Positions 38,191 to 46,219 of a stretch of 57,713 nucleotides of DNA are shown one piece after another; positions within the stretch are counted from its first letter, which is position 1, and each line of letters opens with the position of its first letter. The notes under the pieces were generated by a model. It worked only from the letters and a program-made list of their open reading frames with translations, was not told where the DNA came from and ran no database searches. The position numbers and the translations under genes were made by a program. This stretch comes from a virus, in IMG/VR virus record IMGVR_UViG_3300023184_003134, positions 1-57,713 of that record. One strand, given 5' to 3'.

Positions 38191-38915
38191 CTTGTAATTG
38201 TTCGTTTCCAAAACGGGTCTTTTGATTCTTGTGTTATATCACCTTCATCTAAGAATTGATAGTATAACTTCATTTGGGTTTCTTTCATCTTTGAAACAAC
38301 TTTAGTTATATAATGTGTTTTATAACCTGTCATTTCTCTAACCAATAAGTATAACGATTTTTTATTAAATGATTCTATAAATTCAGCCCGTCTAAATAAT
38401 TCTAAAACAGCATCTGCAATTTGAATATCTCGTTTCTTTGTAAATTCTTTATTCAAATTTAAATCCCAAAATTGTAACATTCTATCATTAAATGTTTTAA
38501 ATTCTTCGTTATGTGATGTTTGTTTAAAATCATTTTCCAAATCCCAAGTAACCGGCATTGTACTTAATTGTGATGTTGCTTTAAATCTTTTGTAGTTAGA
38601 ATTATTATTTAGGATAAGATAATTACGAGCTGCAATTGTAAAGTAACTAAATGCTTTACCTTTACCTTCTTCAAACTTATGTATTTTTTCTAATAAAAAA
38701 GAAACTACTTCATGTTTGATATCTTCTTTATCATCATCAAAGTAAGTAAATCCCCAAGTGTTTAATACGTTTTCGGATAATTTATAAAATGAATAATGGA
38801 TGTGTTCGGTGTATAATTTATTTCTCTCTCTATTATCATCCGATTTGTTGTATGCGATAATAGCTGCTTCAGTTTGTTCGGTGAAGTATCTGGTATCTTT
38901 TTTCTTTCTACCCAT
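38187..38915 (-). CDS. gp55-like late transcription sigma factor
   Basis: 242 residues. The core KEDIKHEVVSFLLEKIHKFE followed by GKAFSYFTIAARNYLI matches sigma region 2 as shortened in T4 gp55-type factors. The C-terminal part (REMTGYKTHYITKVVSKMKE) is a helix-turn-helix-like segment. gp55 redirects host RNA polymerase to late promoters, usually with a sliding clamp. The gene lies in a unit that starts at a host-type promoter (39806-39837), as expected for a regulator made before late genes. It overlaps the membrane-protein gene upstream and the carbamoyltransferase downstream. Confidence 0.82.
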   Translation of the reverse strand: MGRKKKDTRYFTEQTEAAIIAYNKSDDNRERNKLYTEHIHYSFYKLSENVLNTWGFTYFDDDKEDIKHEVVSFLLEKIHKFEEGKGKAFSYFTIAARNYLILNNNSNYKRFKATSQLSTMPVTWDLENDFKQTSHNEEFKTFNDRMLQFWDLNLNKEFTKKRDIQIADAVLELFRRAEFIESFNKKSLYLLVREMTGYKTHYITKVVSKMKETQMKLYYQFLDEGDITQESKDPFWKRTITR

Positions 38916-39168
38916 TATCGCTTCCGTTTAATATTTTTTGGTTATTGGCTATAAGATTCTTTAAGTCTTGAAATGTTGAACCAACCTCATCATCACTTTC
39001 AAATGCTCCGGTTGAATCAATTTCTTTCATAGCATTTAAAATTTGAATATAAGATTCTGTGTTAGCTGCGATTGTATCTTCGTATCTTTCTAATTTATTT
39101 AAAAGATTGTATATTCCATAGCCGGCTGCGGCTAAGAATATAGTTAAAATTATTATTATAAATTCCAT
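38908..39168 (-). CDS. Small single-pass membrane protein
   Basis: 86 residues. Residues 1-23 (MEFIIIILTIFLAAAGYGIY) form one transmembrane helix with little preceding it. The remainder is a polar helical tail (LLNKLERYEDTIAANTESYI, later STFQDLKNLIANNQKILNG). It sits one base after the deformylase and overlaps the sigma-factor gene by 8 bases. Spanin or holin-associated roles would fit the topology but nothing else supports them; function unknown. Confidence 0.65.
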   Translation of the reverse strand: MEFIIIILTIFLAAAGYGIYNLLNKLERYEDTIAANTESYIQILNAMKEIDSTGAFESDDEVGSTFQDLKNLIANNQKILNGSDNG

Positions 39169-39169
39169 A

Positions 39170-39787
39170 TTATGCTACCTCCCATCCTTGTTCTAAATAA
39201 GTTGATAAATTCTTTTTCTTAACTGATAATGTTTCGTTATCTTTTTTTAGGATAAATCTTTCGTTTCTACCCATTTTAGCAAAGGTAGTTAATCTAACTG
39301 TTTCAGTATATTGTCTATCTCTAATTGTTAATCCATTCAAATGGTCAATTTCATGTTGAACACAAACCGATTCTAATAAATCTACATCACCAAATAATGC
39401 ATTAATATCTTCGTGCTTTCTTTCTTTTGTAGAAAAATCTAATACATCAGGAAAGTTATCTGCTTTTACTTTAACACCATAAGAACGTACTGTCTTAATT
39501 GGTTTTTTCATTGTTTTAGGTAAAGATAAACATCCTTCAAAATACATTATCTTTTCTTCACTTTCTTCTACGATTGTAGGATTAACTAATACTAAAGGTT
39601 GTTCTTTAACATTGATTACGCAAATTCTTTTATTTAATCCAATTTGATTTGCACTCATACCTAACCCTTGATGTTCGGTTACTGCGGTTAATAAAGCAGC
39701 TGTTGCTAAATCTTGTTCTTCTTTTGTAAATGTTGTAGTAGGAATTGGCTTTCTTAGCGCCAAGGTGTCTGTTACTATTTTTATCAT
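39170..39787 (-). CDS. def: Peptide deformylase
   Basis: 205 residues from the ATG at 39787; an upstream TTG is rejected because it lies inside the leader of a good promoter. The three family motifs are intact: GLGMSANQIG (41-50), EGCLSLP (84-90, metal ligand C86) and QHEIDHLNG (144-152, two His ligands and catalytic Glu). The enzyme removes the formyl group from the first methionine of new proteins. Phage deformylases are known, notably in marine myoviruses. The C-terminal 40 residues extend beyond the core. It is the first gene after a host-type promoter, followed by the membrane protein, sigma factor and carbamoyltransferase. Confidence 0.95.
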   Translation of the reverse strand: MIKIVTDTLALRKPIPTTTFTKEEQDLATAALLTAVTEHQGLGMSANQIGLNKRICVINVKEQPLVLVNPTIVEESEEKIMYFEGCLSLPKTMKKPIKTVRSYGVKVKADNFPDVLDFSTKERKHEDINALFGDVDLLESVCVQHEIDHLNGLTIRDRQYTETVRLTTFAKMGRNERFILKKDNETLSVKKKNLSTYLEQGWEVA

Positions 39788-39805
39788 ATGTAATTGTTTA
39801 TTATT

Positions 39806-39837
39806 CAAATATACATTAAATAAGTATACTTTCCAAA
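39806..39837 (-). promoter_or_regulatory. Bacteroidota-type promoter of the deformylase/late-sigma unit
   Basis: The minus strand has TTTGG (39837-39833), 20 bases after TTG a perfect TATATTTG (39813-39806), and the ATG at 39787 about 16 bases beyond the expected start site. It is the cleanest of the six such sites and drives the gene of the late sigma factor. Confidence 0.7.
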
Positions 39838-39850
39838 TAATAATCGGAAT

Positions 39851-40174
39851 TTATAATGCAAATGATTCACCACACCCACACGTACGGGATGCGTTAGGAT
39901 TGATAAACTGAAAACCTTTACCATTCAATCCATCGGAAAAATCTAATTCAGTTCCATAAAGATATAGTAATGATTTCATATCTATTAGTATTTGTACTCC
40001 TTTATCTTCTGCTAAGGTATCACCTGTTTGTTGTTCGGTATCAAATGAAAGGTCATAGGATAATCCACTACATCCACCACCTTTAACCGCTACTCTAACA
40101 AAGGGAGTTTTGAACCCACTTTCTTCAATAAGTGAATTTAGTTTTTTTGCTGCACCTTCTGATATTGTTACCAT
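39851..40174 (-). CDS. A-type iron-sulfur cluster carrier (IscA/ErpA family)
   Basis: 107 residues, full family length. The three cluster-binding cysteines are present: C35 in GGGCSGLSY and C99/C101 in RTCGCGESF. FVRVAVKG, TELDFSDGLNGKGFQFINPN and the N-terminal ISEGAAKKLNSLI also fit. A-type proteins receive a 4Fe-4S cluster from the IscU scaffold and hand it to apo-enzymes. It lies 2.2 kb downstream of IscU and ferredoxin with three modification genes between. Nothing suggests decay. It would let the phage deliver clusters to its own radical SAM proteins. Confidence 0.93.
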   Translation of the reverse strand: MVTISEGAAKKLNSLIEESGFKTPFVRVAVKGGGCSGLSYDLSFDTEQQTGDTLAEDKGVQILIDMKSLLYLYGTELDFSDGLNGKGFQFINPNASRTCGCGESFAL

Positions 40175-40185
40175 ACTAATAAATA

Positions 40186-40842
40186 TTATAATTTTTCAAA
40201 GTACCCACCAACCTCAAATTTAGCTTTCATGTTAATTGAACCTGCTTCGTTTGGTATAAATTTTGATGGTTCTACTAATCGGAAATCAACCGATACTCTG
40301 GTTTCATTACTATTGTTGTTTTTATTACCATGTAATAAATTGGCACCACTAAATACTAAGATTTCACCATAATTTACTTTATATGGTCTATAATCTCCTT
40401 TATCCTCAATAGATTCCATCCATATAGTATTTTGTTCGTTGGTATTTACAAATGGCATCCAAAAATTTACTTCCGATGTTCCATGATTGTAAGTGCTATC
40501 TTTATGCCATTCACCAACTCCTAAATTACCTTCCGCTAATTGAACTCTAAATGTTGGTATAATTTGATAAATAATTTCATTATATCCAAATCTTTCTTTA
40601 AGTTCTTTTACTAATTTTAAGTAAGTAGGTAGGAATTGTTCTTTATATTTTTCATAGTATCTTTTATGCCAAATAGTAGATTGGTCTTTTTCTCTAACCA
40701 ATAAATCATAATGTTCCAATTTATGTAAATCTTCCAATGGAATAGTATCACCATCCCATACTTCTAACATTTCTAAAACTATTTTTCTAAAATCGTATTC
40801 TTTAGTATCGTAACTAATTTTGTAAGGTGTTTGTAAATACAT
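40186..40842 (-). CDS. 2-oxoglutarate/Fe(II) dioxygenase, StrG/phytanoyl-like
   Basis: 218 residues. The metal triad appears as HKD (H113, D115 in GEWHKDSTY) and H171 (GANLLHGN), with R182 in NETRVSVDFRL as a likely 2-oxoglutarate ligand. FRVQLAEGNLGVGEWHKD and NFWMPFVNTN resemble the group that includes the streptomycin-pathway protein StrG. It would hydroxylate or oxidise a small molecule or sugar. It is placed between the Fe-S carrier and a glycosyltransferase (3-base gap). It differs from the short prolyl-hydroxylase-like set at 49-53 kb. Confidence 0.8.
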   Translation of the reverse strand: MYLQTPYKISYDTKEYDFRKIVLEMLEVWDGDTIPLEDLHKLEHYDLLVREKDQSTIWHKRYYEKYKEQFLPTYLKLVKELKERFGYNEIIYQIIPTFRVQLAEGNLGVGEWHKDSTYNHGTSEVNFWMPFVNTNEQNTIWMESIEDKGDYRPYKVNYGEILVFSGANLLHGNKNNNSNETRVSVDFRLVEPSKFIPNEAGSINMKAKFEVGGYFEKL

Positions 40843-40844
40843 AA

Positions 40845-41477
40845 CTAAAATAAATTGTATTGTTGTTTTAATCGTAAATCGTTTTCTCTTATTGCATGGA
40901 TTTCACTATCTGCATCTAAAATATTATTTGTTACTGATAATTCACCATCTATTCTATATCCTACTAATTTGTAATTTTGTTTTCTTCTATTTCTTGCTTT
41001 TACAAATAACCAATCATCTTGTCCCCATACTTTCATTTCTTCTGGTATTGGAGTATAGTTTTGTTTATGTACAAATATTGCACAACCCCATCCACCATGT
41101 CTATGTTCAATTGGCTCTAATCCAACTTCTTTATTTGGCTGAATATTATATGCAATCTCATCTAAACCTATTAAACCAATTTGTTCCGTAAGGTGTGGTT
41201 CTAATATATTTAGAATATTCCAATCCATCCAAATGTCATCATTTAAAATTAAAAGTTTATCATACTTAGCCATTTTAGCTCCTTTATTCCAAGGGGCCGT
41301 AACATATGTATTTTTCCCTTCTAATATATGAATTAATTTTGGTAATTCTATCTTTAAATCATTTGAGGTGTTATCTATTAGGATAATTTCTCCAACTAAT
41401 TCATGTGAACTTAATTCCCTAAGTGTCTGTTGAAATCTATCACATTTCCACATTGTAGGTATAATAATTGAATACAT
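40845..41477 (-). CDS. Family 2-like glycosyltransferase
   Basis: 210 residues. It begins MYSIIIPTMWKCDRFQQTL, with the usual GT2 opening, and has EIILIDNTSND (30-40) and LLILNDDIWMDW (75-86) with a DxD-like NDD. A later block GGWGCAIFVHKQN matches the acceptor-side region. No membrane segment. Its start overlaps the stop of the methyltransferase-like gene upstream. Sugar and acceptor unknown. Confidence 0.75.
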   Translation of the reverse strand: MYSIIIPTMWKCDRFQQTLRELSSHELVGEIILIDNTSNDLKIELPKLIHILEGKNTYVTAPWNKGAKMAKYDKLLILNDDIWMDWNILNILEPHLTEQIGLIGLDEIAYNIQPNKEVGLEPIEHRHGGWGCAIFVHKQNYTPIPEEMKVWGQDDWLFVKARNRRKQNYKLVGYRIDGELSVTNNILDADSEIHAIRENDLRLKQQYNLF

Positions 41478-42013
41478 TATTTTCTTTTTAAGATAGTTAA
41501 ACCATTGTTATTGGTAAATCTTTCATGCAATTCCCAATTAGAATTTGCTTCTAAAAATTCTTCAATTGCCGGCCATAATCCTATTTCATCTACTTTGCCA
41601 TTATACGATTCACCAATCCATTCAAACGAGGTAGTATCATGAAATGCTATATATTTTCTAGCTTTATTACCATGTAATTTTAATTCACCCTTTAATTGGT
41701 TGTAATTATGTAAAGTATCAATAAAAAGTAAATCGGTTTCTTCTATTTCCAAATCTAATGTATTAGCTACTTTAAATTCAAAGTTAGTATCGTTTTTAAC
41801 CATTTCTGCAATTGATTCCCATTGAATACCATTAATATCATATGAAATCATTGTTTTTGGTTTACCCATAAGTAATGCATAGGTTGATACTATCCATCTA
41901 ACACCCATTTCAGTAATATGCTCACATTCTTCTGCATATTTTTTTAATGTAGGTAAGTGCTCGTTAATATCCGAAGGTCTTGCACATAGTTCATCGTAAG
42001 TTTGTTGTAACAT
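41477..42013 (-). CDS. SAM methyltransferase-like protein (CmcI/Methyltransf_24 group)
   Basis: 178 residues. The pattern ITEMGVRWIVSTYALL is a weak motif I, lacking the usual GxGxG. LLFIDTLHNYNQLKGEL and KYIAFHDTTSFEW give the strand and HD elements of the cephalosporin-hydroxylase-like methyltransferase group. It is short for the family (usually over 200). It is co-transcribed with the glycosyltransferase (one-base overlap) and follows the ferredoxin by 11 bases. Likely a sugar or metabolite methylase; moderate certainty. Confidence 0.65.
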   Translation of the reverse strand: MLQQTYDELCARPSDINEHLPTLKKYAEECEHITEMGVRWIVSTYALLMGKPKTMISYDINGIQWESIAEMVKNDTNFEFKVANTLDLEIEETDLLFIDTLHNYNQLKGELKLHGNKARKYIAFHDTTSFEWIGESYNGKVDEIGLWPAIEEFLEANSNWELHERFTNNNGLTILKRK

Positions 42014-42024
42014 ATTTTTTTATT

Positions 42025-42333
42025 TTAATTGTATTTTAATCCGAAAAATTCGTAGTTTTTATGAACCGATACTTCATCATCGGCACTAATTGCAATATCT
42101 TCATCTTCATATATTGCAGAAACGGGACACTCAGGTACACATGCTCCACAATTAATACATAAATCTGGATTGATATACATTTGACCACCAGGAAATGCTT
42201 CTCTACCATCTCTTTCAATTTCACCACCCGAACCTTCCATATCAATAGGTCCGTGAATACAATCTACCGGACATGCACTTGCACATGCGGTATCCATACA
42301 ATCAACACAACTTTTTCCAATAATAAAGCTCAT
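42025..42333 (-). CDS. Ferredoxin with two clusters (7Fe/8Fe type)
   Basis: 102 residues from the ATG at 42333; an upstream ATG at 42366 would run back into the end of iscU and is rejected. First cluster: C9-x2-C12-x4-C17-x3-C21-P with C25 next (SCVDCMDTACASACPVDC). Second: CINCGACVPECP (C59, C62, C65, C69). A 30-residue Gly/Glu-rich insert separates them. Such ferredoxins donate electrons, including to Fe-S assembly and radical SAM activation. The gene begins 16 bases after iscU, an arrangement that argues for a joint role. Confidence 0.9.
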   Translation of the reverse strand: MSFIIGKSCVDCMDTACASACPVDCIHGPIDMEGSGGEIERDGREAFPGGQMYINPDLCINCGACVPECPVSAIYEDEDIAISADDEVSVHKNYEFFGLKYN

Positions 42334-42349
42334 AATTTGTTTTTTGTTT

Positions 42350-42760
42350 TTATATATGTGATTCATCAAAGATTAATTGTTCTAATCCTTGCTTTTGTCT
42401 ATAATCGTTTATTGCAGATTTAATAGCATCTTCTGCTAATACTGAACAATGTATTTTAACAGGAGGTAGGTTTAATTCCTCTACCAACTCCATATTATCT
42501 AATTTAACCGCTTCTTCCAATGTCATACCCTTTAACCACTCTGTTGCTAAGGATGATGCTGCTATTGCACTTCCACAACCAAATGTTTTGAATTTTGCAT
42601 CAATAATTCTATTATCTTCAACTTCTATTTGTAATCTCATTACATCACCACATTCCGGGGCGCCTACTAGACCTGTACCTACATTGGATTTACTTTTATC
42701 TAATGTACCTACGTTTTTTGGGTTTTGGTAATGGTCAATTACCTTTTCTGAATATGCCAT
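42350..42760 (-). CDS. iscU: IscU iron-sulfur cluster scaffold
   Basis: 136 residues with a complete, unusually conservative IscU sequence. The cluster ligands are C37 with D39 (GAPECGDVMRLQI), C62 (FKTFGCGSAIAASS) and H104-C105. The chaperone-recognition motif LPPVK (98-102) is intact. IscU assembles 2Fe-2S and 4Fe-4S clusters on sulfur supplied by cysteine desulfurase. No IscS, HscA or HscB is encoded in this window, so the host must supply them. It is followed by ferredoxin and, further on, an A-type carrier. High similarity to bacterial sequences suggests acquisition from a host. Confidence 0.96.
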   Translation of the reverse strand: MAYSEKVIDHYQNPKNVGTLDKSKSNVGTGLVGAPECGDVMRLQIEVEDNRIIDAKFKTFGCGSAIAASSLATEWLKGMTLEEAVKLDNMELVEELNLPPVKIHCSVLAEDAIKSAINDYRQKQGLEQLIFDESHI

Positions 42761-42770
42761 TGTTTATTTT

Positions 42771-43853
42771 TTAATATGTTTTTGTTAAATTAGTATTATC
42801 TAATTCATCTAAATGTTGTTTGTACAATTTTTTGAAATTATTGATAGAATTACCACTATTCATCCAATATTTCACTGCAGCTGGATTATTTATCCACAAA
42901 TGTTTATTATCCCAATCAAATGTAGGTTCTTCGTAGTACGCAAGTGGTGTGGGTTCTATGGGTTCATTTTGAGGAATATTTTCCACTATAACTTCATTTT
43001 TATCCTTTTTTGTAGAATATTTTCCACTATCTCCGTATATTTGGTAATTTTTGTAGTTTTCGTGCATCAAATCATCTAAATCGTTATAATCCGGTGTATT
43101 TTCCTTTTTATCACCAATCATACCATTGAACGCGATAATAAGTGCGATTGCTAACGGGTCAAATACCACTACAATCAAAAATATGAAGAATTTTACAACT
43201 TTTTTCAACTCAACACCAAACATCTCTGCAACAAACCTAAAACCACCCACCTCTCTTTCGGTTTCTATGTTGTTATTTTTGATTTTATTGATTTGTTCGT
43301 AGTTTTTGTTGTTTTTTTCTGTTAGAGTGTTGATTTTGACTGATATAGCACTAATTTCCTTATCAGCGTTTCTAACCATAGTACTTAAACGAGATGTTGA
43401 CCCATTCCTTTCAATTATTTTCGATATATTTGCTTCTTGTGAGTTACGAATTTGTTGTAAATTGGTTATTTGAGCAGTAAAACGATTAATTTCACTTTTG
43501 TTTGTTGTAATTTGAGTTTGAAATACAGAAATCTCTCTTTCAATTTGACCTAACTTTAAATTTTGTTGTTGGAATGCATTAGAAAGGTAACCAAAGATGC
43601 CTGCAGATGTAATAAGCATAATAACTCCGACTGCGGTCACTAAATACCACTTATTGAAACCCCTAATGTCATCCCATTTTTGTTTTAGGTAGGTTGCTGC
43701 TACTAATTTAGCAAACTCTAATGAACCTGCCATTATCATTACTGCCGTTGATGCTCCACTAAATAGGACACCCAATCCGGTAACGGAAAAGAATGCAGCA
43801 CAACCAGCTATGATTAATGCAGATAACCCTACTAACCATTTTAACCAATTCAT
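42771..43853 (-). CDS. Multi-pass membrane protein with cytoplasmic coiled coil (DUF4407-like)
   Basis: 360 residues. Hydrophobic segments occur near 5-25, 28-47, 72-93 and 218-243 (FFIFLIVVVFDPLAIALIIA). Between the third and fourth lies a long coiled coil (about 97-200, GQIEREISVFQTQITTNKSE and on). The C-terminal 115 residues are soluble, acidic and Trp/Asn-containing. Phage-wide membrane proteins with this layout exist but have no proven function; holin, membrane remodelling or superinfection roles are all possible. It starts next to a 60-residue gene and ends 10 bases before iscU. Confidence 0.75.
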   Translation of the reverse strand: MNWLKWLVGLSALIIAGCAAFFSVTGLGVLFSGASTAVMIMAGSLEFAKLVAATYLKQKWDDIRGFNKWYLVTAVGVIMLITSAGIFGYLSNAFQQQNLKLGQIEREISVFQTQITTNKSEINRFTAQITNLQQIRNSQEANISKIIERNGSTSRLSTMVRNADKEISAISVKINTLTEKNNKNYEQINKIKNNNIETEREVGGFRFVAEMFGVELKKVVKFFIFLIVVVFDPLAIALIIAFNGMIGDKKENTPDYNDLDDLMHENYKNYQIYGDSGKYSTKKDKNEVIVENIPQNEPIEPTPLAYYEEPTFDWDNKHLWINNPAAVKYWMNSGNSINNFKKLYKQHLDELDNTNLTKTY

Positions 43854-44035
43854 TATCCCTCTCTTTCTAAATCAATTAAATCATTAACCTTGCCTAATGC
43901 AAACAATACTTCATCAAACATTTTTACTGCATCTACGTTTGTGATTTGTTTACTACCTTCTGCTGCTTGTTTTAAGAAGTTTGTTCTAATTTCAATTGCT
44001 TCTAAACTTTTTCTGATTTGTTCTTTGTATCTCAT
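43853..44035 (-). CDS. Small helical protein (60 residues)
   Basis: 60 residues, nearly all helical (KEQIRKSLEAIEIRTNFLKQ; VDAVKMFDEVLFALGKVNDL). No known domain. It shares its last base with the start of the membrane-protein gene and has an exact ATATTTATAA element 12 bases upstream. Possibly a partner of the membrane protein. Expression is likely from the tight spacing; function is unknown. Confidence 0.65.
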   Translation of the reverse strand: MRYKEQIRKSLEAIEIRTNFLKQAAEGSKQITNVDAVKMFDEVLFALGKVNDLIDLEREG

Positions 44036-44047
44036 ATACTTTATTTT

Positions 44048-44057
44048 TTATAAATAT
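44048..44057 (-). promoter_or_regulatory. ATATTTATAA element before the 60-residue gene
   Basis: Exact 10-mer whose final TAA is also the stop codon of the SGNH-like gene; 12 bases before the ATG at 44035. The coding overlap means that part of the sequence is constrained for another reason. Confidence 0.4.
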
Positions 44058-44884
44058 TTGTTATTTAAAAATTCTACCATTCCATTCGCCCATAGTTGGT
44101 GAGCTTGAAATCCAGGGTGTCCATCATTTATTACATCAACCCCAATTTCATCTAAAATTCTTGTTTTAGTTTTTTCACTTAATGTAACAATATTATTTTC
44201 AATGTCACCATTAATCTGTAATTTTAAAATTCTATCATTCCTAAAATTTGGAATAAATTTATTAAAATCAATTTGGTTAATAAAGTAAGTATAATTGCCG
44301 GATATATAATATTCTATATTATGTAATTCAAAAAATGAACATAATCCTAAATATTTTTTAGCAGTTTCTAACTCCCATTGAATTGGATTTATAAAACTAT
44401 TAGAATATTGTTTAATTATAGTAATAATAGTATCTTTATATAATTCATCTTTTATATAACCCTCATTAATCCAATTGAATGTTGTGTGTACACTTTCTAC
44501 TTTTCCATTACTATCATAATTAGTATTTGCTACCAAATATTTGTTATACTTGTTTGAAAATACATCTAATCTATTTATAGCATCCGGTAATTCTAGTATG
44601 AATAGTGTTTTCTTAATTTCATCTAATTTATTTTTTAGAATGTAATCATACACTTTTCTAATAATTCTATCTGTACCACCACCACTCTTTGCATCATTTA
44701 TTATTTTAATTCCCATTTGTTTTCCAACTAATGTAGGATAGCAAACATCTACTTGTGATTTATATTCAAATCCATATTGTTTTTTATATGCTTCTCTAAC
44801 GTGTTCTTTCTTTGTTTCAAATCCACCACCTTCGGTAAACGAGCAACCATTAAAATATATTTGATTAAATTTATCTTGTATCAT
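44048..44884 (-). CDS. SGNH hydrolase-like protein
   Basis: 278 residues. Blocks of the SGNH fold: FNGCSFTEGGGFE (11-23, nucleophile Ser in GCS), NDAKSGGGTDRIIRKV (block II/III Gly-rich) and INDGHPGFQAHQLW near the C-terminus with the Asp/His pair. No signal peptide, so it acts in the cytoplasm. Its stop forms part of the next regulatory element and its start overlaps the methyltransferase stop. Likely an esterase or acyl transferase on a sugar; the substrate is unknown. Confidence 0.7.
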   Translation of the reverse strand: MIQDKFNQIYFNGCSFTEGGGFETKKEHVREAYKKQYGFEYKSQVDVCYPTLVGKQMGIKIINDAKSGGGTDRIIRKVYDYILKNKLDEIKKTLFILELPDAINRLDVFSNKYNKYLVANTNYDSNGKVESVHTTFNWINEGYIKDELYKDTIITIIKQYSNSFINPIQWELETAKKYLGLCSFFELHNIEYYISGNYTYFINQIDFNKFIPNFRNDRILKLQINGDIENNIVTLSEKTKTRILDEIGVDVINDGHPGFQAHQLWANGMVEFLNNKYL

Positions 44885-45774
44885 TACTTAAAAAATTCTG
44901 CTAATTTTGTTTCTTGTTCTAATTCATCCGGTGTAACATAATCTGGAATTTCATATGTTCCTGGTTTTCTAAACACCAATAAGTATTCATGTACCTTTGA
45001 TGTGTATCTATTTGCTGCCGTTTTACCAATTTGTAATGCTGCGAATGGTGAAATGTTTTCTAGTATAACTATATCGTGCTGATTAAATCCGTTCTTTTTG
45101 AAAGAATTGATAACATCACCGTGAAAGTTTAAGAATTTACCTTTACTTCTAATATCACCTACAACCCAACAAGCAAACCCACCAGTCTTCAATACTCTAA
45201 AACAATTACCAATACATAAATCAATTTTGTTCATAAACATTTCATAGTTAGGCTCATCTGCTAATTGATTAGGTACTGATTCGTATCTTTCTAAATCAAA
45301 GTAAGGTGGACAGGTCATAATCAAATCTGCATACTTATCTTCAATTTCTTCCATTAGTGTTCCATCACCATTTATAACAGGTGTTTTCATACCCATACCA
45401 GTAAAGTGGTCATGTATTCGTTCATGTGTTTTAGGAGAAATTTCAAACCCTGTATACTCTCTACCTAACTTTGTTGCAACATAAGCGCGGGTCACTCTAC
45501 CTGCAAATGGGTCTACTACCTTACTACCTTTTAAACTCCAAAATTTATATATTTGTTCTGCTAATCCGGCGTGAAATTCAGAGAAAGTGTAACCGGGTAA
45601 ATATTCCGATGTGTCACTTCGTCTTTGTTCATCTAAACCATCATTTAAATAGGCATCGTGCCACTTTAGCTTAGATTCTTTGGTAGGTCTATTAATTGAT
45701 AGAGGTAGGAATCCAAATTGGTCTACAACCTTTATATCGGTTCTAAGAGGTAATATTTGTGAGTATTCTGCCAT
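44884..45774 (-). CDS. DNA amino-methyltransferase-like protein
   Basis: 296 residues. Motif I is VVDPFAGRVTRAYVA (86-100) and motif IV is LIMTCPPYFD (151-160), where TCPPY stands in for the N/D/SPPY of amino-methylating DNA methyltransferases. Motif I precedes motif IV, with FRVLKTGGFACWVVGDIRSK as the next strand. It would methylate adenine or cytosine in a short sequence to protect phage DNA. No restriction partner is nearby. The ATG stands directly after the T-run of a hairpin, and a host-type promoter lies just ahead of that hairpin. Confidence 0.8.
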   Translation of the reverse strand: MAEYSQILPLRTDIKVVDQFGFLPLSINRPTKESKLKWHDAYLNDGLDEQRRSDTSEYLPGYTFSEFHAGLAEQIYKFWSLKGSKVVDPFAGRVTRAYVATKLGREYTGFEISPKTHERIHDHFTGMGMKTPVINGDGTLMEEIEDKYADLIMTCPPYFDLERYESVPNQLADEPNYEMFMNKIDLCIGNCFRVLKTGGFACWVVGDIRSKGKFLNFHGDVINSFKKNGFNQHDIVILENISPFAALQIGKTAANRYTSKVHEYLLVFRKPGTYEIPDYVTPDELEQETKLAEFFK

Positions 45775-45781
45775 AATAAAA

Positions 45782-45807
45782 AAGGGTAGTCTTTTGTGAC
45801 TACCCTT
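45782..45807 (-). terminator. Strong hairpin after hsp20, also the leader of the methyltransferase mRNA
   Basis: A perfect 10-bp stem AAGGGTAGTC/GACTACCCTT with a 6-base loop. On the minus strand it is followed by TTTT and ATTATGG, so it is a good intrinsic terminator for hsp20. The promoter at 45807-45838 would start transcription at the base of the same stem, making the hairpin the 5' end of the next mRNA. Confidence 0.85.
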
Positions 45808-45838
45808 AAAGATACGAAATATAACTTAATTATCCAAC
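45807..45838 (-). promoter_or_regulatory. Bacteroidota-type promoter of the DNA methyltransferase
   Basis: GTTGG (45838-45834), 20 bases after TTG, then TATCTTTA (45814-45807). Together with the promoter at 48603 it shares the 16-mer ATTTCGTATCTTTAAG. The -33 part lies in the last codons of hsp20. Confidence 0.6.
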
Positions 45839-46219
45839 TTTAATGGATAGTTTCTTTGGCTTTCTTTCCTCAAACTTTGGAATAGATATATAAAGAACGC
45901 CGTTTGTAATTGTGGCTTCCGCCTTTGCACCATCCCAATCTTTACCAATGCTTAGTGTTTCATCAATGTTCTGCACTAATTCACTTTCAATTTTAGAAGG
46001 AGTATTATCGTTTACTTTAGATTTAACTCTAATCTTATCAGAGTCATAATCCAATGTTAATGTTTCTACTGAATGACCTGGAACTAATAATCCAATTTGT
46101 AATGTGTCATCCGTAATGTCAATTGCTAATCTTTGTGCTGTTTCTTTGTAACGTCTTGTTGCTGGTTTAGAAACTTCAAAGAAATCTTCAAATAATTTGT
46201 TGTAATCTACTAAATACAT
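45830..46219 (-). CDS. Hsp20 small heat-shock protein
   Basis: 129 residues with an alpha-crystallin domain covering about 28-118. The family signature A-x-x-x-N-G-x-L appears as ATITNGVLYISIPK (102-115), and LSIKV near the end is an IxI-like tail. The N-terminal arm is short. Small heat-shock proteins hold unfolding proteins in a refoldable state; they are common in T4-like phages of aquatic bacteria. It has a 77-base upstream gap without a convincing promoter and ends in a strong terminator, so it may be its own small unit or the end of a longer one. Confidence 0.9.
   Translation of the reverse strand: MYLVDYNKLFEDFFEVSKPATRRYKETAQRLAIDITDDTLQIGLLVPGHSVETLTLDYDSDKIRVKSKVNDNTPSKIESELVQNIDETLSIGKDWDGAKAEATITNGVLYISIPKFEERKPKKLSIKVG

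Noticed and set aside
38188-38211. TTG start seven codons upstream for the carbamoyltransferase
   Set aside because: The ATG at 38190 gives the family's normal N-terminus and an ATGA junction with the sigma-factor gene.
42334-42366. Longer N-terminus for the ferredoxin
   Set aside because: It would overlap the end of iscU and add residues not found in ferredoxins; MSFIIGKS is the standard start.
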